The notes under the pieces: generated by a model
Database searches by the model: none
What the model was told of the DNA's origin: nothing
The model's input: the letters and a program-made list of their open reading frames with translations, nothing else
Translations under genes and position numbers: made by a program
NCBI RefSeq assembly: GCF_963678635.1
Contig: NC_087070.1
Span: forward strand, 38,020,600 to 38,080,599
Origin: Symsagittifera roscoffensis
Taxonomy: Eukaryota > Xenacoelomorpha > Acoela > Convolutidae
Direction of reading: 5' to 3'
Length of the DNA stretch: 60,000 bases
Shown: one piece after another, positions 55,601-60,000 of the stretch
How the letters are laid out: each line of letters opens with the position of its first letter
Numbering within the stretch: position 1 is the first letter of the stretch

Positions 55601-58600
55601 GGGTGATATTCTAAGAATTCAAAAGATGTTGATTTTAACCTTTTTTAATAGCCTAAACCTATCATGGCGGGAAAACGTGTGAGTTTAGATTAATGCATAT
55701 GCTCCATTTGTTGCGGCCAAAATAAGTGAACCCCTTGTGTCCGATTGATGTTTAGAAGAAATATAATAGTTCAATGAAATGAATTATTTGATTTAAAATA
55801 AGTGTAATAGATTGAGTTATCATAAACTTTGAGTAATTCCTCAGAACATTGACGCAAATAGTCATGACACCCAAAAATTAAACAGATTTGAAAATAGATC
55901 TAATCATTTTGTAGCCCCTAATAGATCAAGGGATGGTATCTTGCAAGATCTTTTAAAGAGAAGACTAAGCATCTCTTTAAAACATCTTCCATTATTCTTG
56001 CAAAATCTTGTGGGATAACCTCCTTTAAAGCTAATCATTTTATAAGCAAGATCTTTTAACATATGATTTTTGTGAGAAAAAAAGTCTACACGCGAAGACC
56101 GATAGCGTTTGGGTTTGGCGTTTTTGTTGGAAGTAGTGGTAACATTTAAATAACATGTAGTGGCAACATAAAAATTAAACAAAAAGAAAAGAAAAAATTG
56201 CTAAATTATAACTGCATAAAAAATGAACATTATTGTTCATGGTTTTTATGAAAACATAACATAAAAAATATCTCAAGCTTATTGACTCAATTAATCAAAA
56301 TTGAGACATAAAAAACGAAAAGTTGAAATTCAATCACAGGAGATGAAAATTAGATGAATTATTTGAAAAACAATCAAAAAATATGTTTTCGAATCGTTAT
56401 CTCGAAATGCATAAATTACAACCAGATCCTGAAACTTCTGACATTGCAAAAGCGGAAAAATGAGCAGATAAATGAAAATTTTTCAAACATGGTCAACATA
56501 TTGTTTTAATAACTTAAATGCAGAATTTTTTGCGACCGTATTGGAATAGCAATTCGACTGCAGTCACAAAAAGTGCTGAAATTAAGTTTGAATAAAAAAA
56601 CTAGATTGACCAAGTTTTAAAAACGTTCAGGTCATCTTCAACATCTTGAAAGATAACTTACTTTAAAAAAATTCACAAAAAAAATATTTTGATCGTCAGA
56701 AATTCATCATGAAGATCCATGTATCTCCATGATGTTTTTCTGGCGCTCAAAATAAATATTTGTGAAAATTTTTCATACAGAATATTTTGCAAGATTTTGA
56801 GAGAATCTTGCAAGATAACCTCACTCTCGCAAGATCTTGCAAAATGACCTCCACCTTGCAAGATCTGGTACGATAGCCTTCATTTGCAAGAACTTTACAA
56901 GATCTTGTAAGGAAACCTACCTTGATTAACAAGGGCACTGTAATTTTTTTCGGCTCTACAAATTTGTACATGATTTATATATCCCGGGTTGACCAAAACT
57001 TCTTTCATACAATTTCCATATATGAGAAACTTCTTGTCATACAATTTCATACGTACAGAAAATTGTATGAAAACTCTATGACAAGCATTTTTCCATATAT
57101 GAAAATTGTATGATAGGTGTTTTCCCATAAACCAAAAATTTTGATTTTTTCTTTCTAAATTTATTTTCTGAAAAGACCTTGGTTACTCAAAGCACCAAAG
57201 GTTGGACGGTCTTGCATTTACAATGCATAGAAAACGACCTGAATTTGGCTGTCTTTCACAATTGATATAACAAAAGTAACAAACTTTTATTTTTTGGCAA
57301 AATTTTTTAATAATGATTATATTAAATTTGTGAATTTTCAAATTATCATACAATGATCAGGGCGTACATTAACACCCCATACAAAAGAAAGAGGAATTTT
57401 CAGCGTTTTTGAAAAAAAAAATAAGTGAAAAGAAAATAAAAGCCAATTTTATCGTATCCAGGACTACGTTATGCACACAAAATATTAAATTTTGCATGCA
57501 AAATTTTTTTTTCGAAAAATGTTTGTTTGCGTACGAAAATCGATTTGCGGTTGAAAAAAAAAACAAAAAAATTTTTGGGCCAAATTTTCAAAATTACTTA
57601 AAAAAAATTTTTTGTGTCGCCATCAAAAAAATGCCAGTCATACAATTTCTATATATGGGAATTGTATGATAAGCATTTTTTTCAAAAAACGGAAACCTCA
57701 GTTTTTTATCACCAAGAAAGAGGAATTTTCAGCGTTTTTGAAAAAAAAAATTAAGTGAAAAGAAAATAAAAGCCAATTTTATCGTATCCAGGACTACGTT
57801 ATGCACACAAAATATTAAATTTTGCATGCAAATTTTTTTTTTCGAAAAATGTTTGTTTGCGTACGAAAATCGATTTGCGGTTGAAAAAAAAAAATTTTGG
57901 GCCAAATTTTCAAAATTACTTGAAAAATTTTTTGTGTCGCCATCAAAAAAATGCCAGTCATACAATTTCCATATATGGGAATTGTATGATAAGCATTTTT
58001 TTCAAAAAACGGAAACCTCAGTTGTTTATCACCAGATTGTTTTATTAGAATCAAACAGCCACAGAAATAAGTTTATACCAGTTTTCAACCAGTTTTAGAA
58101 ATTGTATGAAAATTGTATGACAAGCATTTTCCCACACACTTGATGTATGGAATTGTATGATAAGCATTTTCGGTGTACGGAGGTCAACCCGGGATGATAA
58201 TAAAAAATTAGTACACAATGAACGATTTTGTACAATGTTATCAAACTGATCATAATGAATAAATTTTTACAATGATATAATACTGATCAAATAGCTTTTT
58301 GTTCCTCTATTCTTGTCTGTTGTTTGATAGGGAAGCTATATGCAAGGCAAGCGTAATTTCTTGCTTAAATTTCCAATGTAGTTTTTTGGTATTATTAGGA
58401 TAATTGGCCGCAAACTCCCCTTTCCTCTTGCAATAACAGCACATACAATTAGTACTAAATCAGCGTTCATTTATTTTAACAAGTTAGTATGTGTTTGAAC
58501 AAGGTGGTTTTTTTCTTATCGATATCTTTTTGATTGAAAATTGCCAATGATCTCTGAAAATTCTGAAAACAATTGTTATTCAACTAAACACTTTCAACAA

Positions 58601-58782
58601 AGACTGCGCTCATTTACGTATTTGACTCGATTAGGGACAATAATTGGCTGCAACGGGAAGAAACAACAATAAAAAAATTACAGAAAATTGAAAAACTAAA
58701 CCATGGGTTTTTCAAACATAAAAACAAAATTGAGCCCGAAATTTTTGAATCATAGATTAAACCTGTCATGGCTGGCAAACGC
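40561..58782 (+). CDS. Multi-exon neuropeptide-like prepropeptide gene (xxP[I/V]MA-amide), incomplete at right edge
   Basis: Exons are 40561-40615, 43634-43753, 46638-46757, 46925-47122, 48628-48714, 50856-50911, 51010-51036, 52661-52687, 55652-55678 and 58756-58782. They total 744 nt, or 248 codons with no stop. Exon 1 gives a signal peptide. Exons 2-6 give an acidic, low-Cys spacer ending in SVKR. The last four are 27-nt microexons, each coding one P(I/V)MAGKR cassette. Gly-Lys-Arg is the standard signal for prohormone cleavage and C-terminal amidation, so secreted hexapeptide amides are predicted. Introns between exons 1-6 are all phase 1; introns around microexons are all phase 0. Exons 2-6 are GC-rich against AT-rich introns. 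The linkage of exon 1 to exon 2 rests on phase and order only. No stop codon or poly(A) site is seen, so more cassettes may lie to the right. Confidence 0.8.
40851..40981 (+). CDS. Candidate alternative 3' exon with its own amidation site
   Basis: The acceptor TTTCTGTGTCAATTCAG ends at 40,850. Splicing from exon 1 removes 235 bp and keeps frame to TAA at 40,979-40,981. The added 43 residues contain GCWETAMNPRQKMSG, then HYGSNYMIGKR (a Gly-Lys-Arg cleavage and amidation site), then VCPSIILYCK and a short tail. Three Cys are present. A 61-residue prepropeptide would result. This could be an alternatively spliced sister product of the locus or a chance ORF; the signal peptide and GKR together make chance less likely. 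Confidence 0.4.
41174..41346 (+). mobile_element. 173-bp palindromic MITE-like element
   Basis: Ends are CCGCGTATTCCTA... and ...TAGGAATACGCGG. Inner arms match for about 60 bp (CAGACAAATACTGAATTAACC against GGTTAAAACAATATTTGTCTG; CAATCAGAATC against GATTCTGATTG). A short AT-rich centre separates them. It lies in intron 1 of the peptide gene. No ORF. Confidence 0.7.
41347..43633 (+). other. Remainder of intron 1, no supported gene
   Basis: It is AT-rich with long A and T runs. A less AT-rich patch at about 42,260-42,700 carries short ORFs on both strands that I cannot assign and which may be old transposon sequence. The intron ends in ATATTCTGTTCAG at 43,633. Confidence 0.45.
43634..43753 (+). 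CDS. Exon 2: acidic spacer
   Basis: It has 120 nt, phase 1 in and phase 1 out. The reading starts SDLTDSVSGAASNVVDTVSD and is a heptad-like Asp/Ser/Val repeat of amphipathic character. Acceptor TGTTCAG at 43,631-43,633; donor GTTAGA at 43,754. Confidence 0.75.
44736..44910 (+). repeat. Short inverted repeat (GGCTGGCTTATA)
   Basis: GGCCGAAGTATAAGCCA near 44,738 and TATAAGCCAGCC near 44,779 pair with TACTTCGGCTGGCTTATA near 44,889. The two arms are about 110-150 bp apart. It is a probable small MITE remnant within intron 2. Confidence 0.55.
45500..45935 (+). repeat. Clustered self-complementary ATTATAATCGATTATAAT motifs around a C-rich tract
   Basis: Copies of ATTATAATCGATT-type sequence occur near 45,505, 45,608, 45,858 and 45,906, the last as a double palindrome. 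Between them, 45,719-45,814 on the plus strand is almost pure C/T/A with an 11-C run at 45,724-45,734. Confidence 0.6.
46541..46612 (-). repeat. tRNA-like sequence (tRNA-derived SINE head or tRNA pseudogene)
   Basis: On the minus strand the sequence contains TATAGCGGTCAAAGCC (A-box-like) and, about 35 bp on, GAGTTCGATCCCC (B-box and T-loop consensus). The ends do not form a good acceptor stem, so a SINE or pseudogene is more likely than a working tRNA. It ends about 25 bp before the acceptor of exon 3. Confidence 0.5.
46638..46757 (+). CDS. Exon 3: acidic spacer
   Basis: It has 120 nt, phase 1 in and out, the same length as exon 2. The reading includes GESIQDAAGDLPLPSSPSEV and ends MILAG. 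Acceptor TTTTTTTTCAG at 46,637; donor GTAGGA at 46,758. Confidence 0.75.
46925..47122 (+). CDS. Exon 4: acidic helical spacer
   Basis: It has 198 nt, phase 1 in and out. It codes about 66 residues rich in Asp, Glu, Leu and Val (LAEKLGVEVTDDDIMNLIAE, then LEEVLKEIPVEDLVALAGG), predicted amphipathic helices. There is no dibasic site. Acceptor TTATTTCAG at 46,924; donor GTAAGA at 47,123. Confidence 0.75.
48628..48714 (+). CDS. Exon 5: spacer
   Basis: It has 87 nt, phase 1 in and out. The reading is GGGGSSESAVVSIEIMDKLT then AARMMIDNIG. Acceptor TCTTTTCCAG at 48,627; donor GTTAGA at 48,715. Confidence 0.75.
48771..49375 (+). repeat. Foldback array of GAGCGGTTTT / AAAACCGCTC units
   Basis: Outer arms AAGCAAGATTTGAGCA (about 48,788) and TGCTCAAATCTTGCTT (about 49,225) are inverted. 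The interior is filled with alternating GAGCGGTTTTTGAGC and AAAAACCGCTCAAA-type copies plus CAAGATTTGA or its complement. A second smaller palindrome follows at about 49,290-49,365. It lies in intron 5. No ORF of note. Confidence 0.75.
49455..50152 (+). mobile_element. Inverted-repeat element with ACCCGGGTTGA ends, diverged copy
   Basis: Ends ACCCGGGTTGATC and GGTCAACCCGTGT are imperfect inverted repeats. Inside are CATACAATCTCCATATATG and CCATATATGAAAATTGTATG, the same hairpin motifs as in the copies at 53,990 and 56,981. It is probably an older member of that family. Confidence 0.55.
50153..50855 (+). other. Right part of intron 5, no supported gene
   Basis: It is AT-rich. A 101-codon minus-strand ORF (50,763-50,458) is open but has no recognisable motif. 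The intron ends CCAAAAATGTTTCAG at 50,855. Confidence 0.45.
50856..50911 (+). CDS. Exon 6: last spacer, ends with dibasic site
   Basis: It has 56 nt, entering at phase 1 and leaving at phase 0. The reading is ESCKLQDEAPKEEENSVKR. The terminal Lys-Arg provides the cleavage site freeing the first peptide cassette. Donor GTGAGT at 50,912; only 98 bp separate it from the first microexon. Confidence 0.8.
51010..51036 (+). CDS. Exon 7: 27-nt microexon, LQPIMAGKR
   Basis: Acceptor AAATGCAG at 51,009, donor GTGAGC at 51,037, phase 0 on both sides. It codes one complete cassette, predicted product LQPIMA-amide. Confidence 0.8.
51037..52660 (+). other. Intron 7, no supported gene
   Basis: It is 1,624 bp, AT-rich. 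Short ORFs on both strands (for example 51,437-51,637 and 51,815-52,060) show no recognisable domain. Confidence 0.5.
52661..52687 (+). CDS. Exon 8: 27-nt microexon, PKPIMAGKR
   Basis: Acceptor TTTTTTAATAG at 52,660, donor GTGAGT at 52,688, phase 0. Predicted product PKPIMA-amide. Confidence 0.8.
53990..55205 (+). mobile_element. Inverted-repeat element with perfect 14-bp ends, copy in unit 1
   Basis: Ends ATCCCGGGTTGACC (53,990) and GGTCAACCCGGGAT (55,192) are perfect inverted repeats. The interior holds several CATACAATTTCCATATATGG..ATTGTATG hairpins. A 329-bp internal direct repeat starts GAAAGAGGAATTTTCAGCG at about 54,396 and 54,725. There is no transposase, so it is probably a non-autonomous DNA transposon. 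Confidence 0.7.
55652..55678 (+). CDS. Exon 9: 27-nt microexon, PKPIMAGKR (duplicate of exon 8)
   Basis: Identical to exon 8 including splice sites, offset 2,991 bp. It adds a second PKPIMA-amide cassette in frame. Confidence 0.8.
56981..58195 (+). mobile_element. Inverted-repeat element, copy in unit 2
   Basis: Copy of 53,990-55,205 carried along in the tandem duplication, one base shorter in an A run. It is not an independent insertion. Confidence 0.7.
58756..58782 (+). CDS. Exon 10: 27-nt microexon, IKPVMAGKR
   Basis: Acceptor TGAATCATAG at 58,755, donor GTAAGT at 58,783, phase 0. Predicted product IKPVMA-amide. It keeps Pro3, Met5, Ala6 and the GKR signal while differing at the codon level from the other microexons, which argues for purifying selection on the peptide. 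Confidence 0.8.
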
Positions 58783-60000
58783 GTAAGTATATTTCTTGGA
58801 AATACAAACTTGATGTTGTTTTTCAATTTGATATAGTGTTGTAAAAAAAATGCGGCTCATTGATAGTTGAATGGTTTATTAATAGACTGCTAGTTACTTG
58901 TTTAGTTTATGTGGTTAGTTGTAAAAATCAGTCCAATATTTGATGATAATTTAAAAAAATTTTGACAAACAGAGTATAATTTTTTTTGTGCCAAAATTTT
59001 GATCGAAGTATTTTAGAAAATGTAATTTAAACTTATTTAACAACAATCACGGGATATAGAACTTGCAATTTTTAGTTAGAGATTTTTGATTGAAAGTTTG
59101 ACATGTGATAGATGAAACGATTTATCAGAGAATAGCAGATAAAAAGCGTGAAAAATGTGGTCGCTTAGGTAGGTGCTCTCAGATTCGAAAAAACTTTAAA
59201 CACTATTAGCAAATTGAAACTTTTGATTTAACAGTATTCATTAAAAAGCTAAAGATCATATAGGCCCTCATATAGGTTTCCCTTCATTTGAAAAACTCAA
59301 AAACTTGTTACGTTTCTAGACAGAAATTGGCTGAAAATTCAAAAATTTTCTGAAAAAACAGCAAAAAGCAGAAAAACGGAAATAGTTTTGAAGTTTTTTG
59401 AAACTTTTTCAAGTAAGAAGTAACATATCTGAAGGCCTAGCTTAGATCCTTAACTTTCCAATAATTATATTTATGTCCAAAGTGGTTTTGCTTTTAATGG
59501 AAATTTTTTGGCTCTGAGAATAACTCTCAGACACCTTGTACTTGAATGGCCAAGCGAAACCTTTAAAACAACTTTTTACGGTTTTGTATCTGGCTTTATC
59601 CTAAAAACAAAAAAAAGTTTCAATTATCACATATCAAAACTTCAACCATGAAGCTCTAATAGTTGTAGAAAATTGGTAGAAGCGTGAAAAACTTTTTGTT
59701 CATTTCATTGGTTGAAAACCAAAAGTTGCAGCCTTTATAACTCGTGACTGCTTATCAAACACCTGAGACCTTTGAGACTTTACTTGAATTAAACTTATAG
59801 GAAATTTATATTCTGAAATTTCATGGCTTAATTCTGAAACAACTAGACTCAATTTAATAAATTTTTCTAAGTTTTGATTACAGAAATTAAATGATAGCCA
59901 TTTGATGAAATTGCAAACTAAACTCTTAGAAATTGCACTTTCTTTGTTAAGAAAAAACTGTTATATAAACAAAAAGAGTCATTTAAAAATTAATTTTGTC
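58783..60000 (+). other. Start of intron 10, no further microexon seen
   Basis: It is AT-rich. I searched by eye for another ATGGC.GG.AA(A/G)(C/A)G cassette and found none before the window ends. The consensus donor at 58,783 means at least one more exon should exist to the right. Confidence 0.55.

Larger units (their letters stand above)
52600..58580 (+). repeat. 2.99-kb tandem duplication carrying a microexon
   Basis: Unit 1 is 52,600-55,590 and unit 2 is 55,591-58,580. They appear nearly identical; the one difference I identified is a 12-A against 11-A run (about 54,893 and 57,884). Each unit starts 61 bp before a microexon and includes its acceptor, exon, donor and almost the whole following intron, together with one inverted-repeat element. 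Confidence 0.9.

Overview
The window looks like nuclear DNA of an AT-rich invertebrate animal. The evidence is spliceosomal GT-AG introns, non-LTR and LTR retrotransposon debris, small inverted-repeat elements, and a probable neuropeptide gene with amidation and dibasic cleavage signals. I cannot name the phylum from the sequence.

Positions 1-32,200 hold an endogenous Polinton/Maverick-like (adintovirus-like) DNA element, broken and amplified. The left block (about 1-3,160) carries a degraded exonuclease-like ORF, a small membrane protein, a packaging-type ATPase, a 136-residue unknown protein and the N-terminal half of an integrase. A recombination junction near 3,163 joins this block to repeated modules of: integrase C-half, penton-like protein, basic core protein, double-jelly-roll major capsid protein (MCP), small membrane protein, and, at the end of each long unit, an adenain-like cysteine protease. 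A 3.41-kb tandem duplication, a 0.5-kb duplication and an 8.27-kb tandem duplication are nested. Every integrase copy lacks its first catalytic region and every penton copy shares old frame breaks, so amplification followed inactivation. One MCP (5,933-7,255), two core genes and all protease and membrane-protein copies stay open. Each 8.27-kb unit also carries fragments of two minus-strand non-LTR reverse transcriptases.

Positions 32,200-37,400 are decayed retroelement sequence: a plus-strand Ty3/gypsy-type element with internal shuffling, then a frameshifted minus-strand ORF pair. Positions 37,400-40,560 hold no gene I can support.

Positions 40,561-58,782 and beyond contain the most interesting locus, a plus-strand multi-exon gene for a secreted prepropeptide. 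A signal-peptide exon is followed by five exons coding acidic spacer, the last ending in Lys-Arg. Four separate 27-nt microexons follow. Each encodes exactly one nonapeptide cassette: LQPIMAGKR, PKPIMAGKR twice and IKPVMAGKR. Processing would give amidated hexapeptides of the type xxP(I/V)MA-NH2. All junctions are phase-compatible: phase 1 between spacer exons and phase 0 around the microexons. The ten exons sum to 744 nt with no stop. A nearly perfect 2.99-kb tandem duplication created the second PKPIMA microexon. The introns are packed with small inverted-repeat elements, a foldback array, a C-rich tract and a tRNA-like SINE. The gene seems to continue past the right edge.
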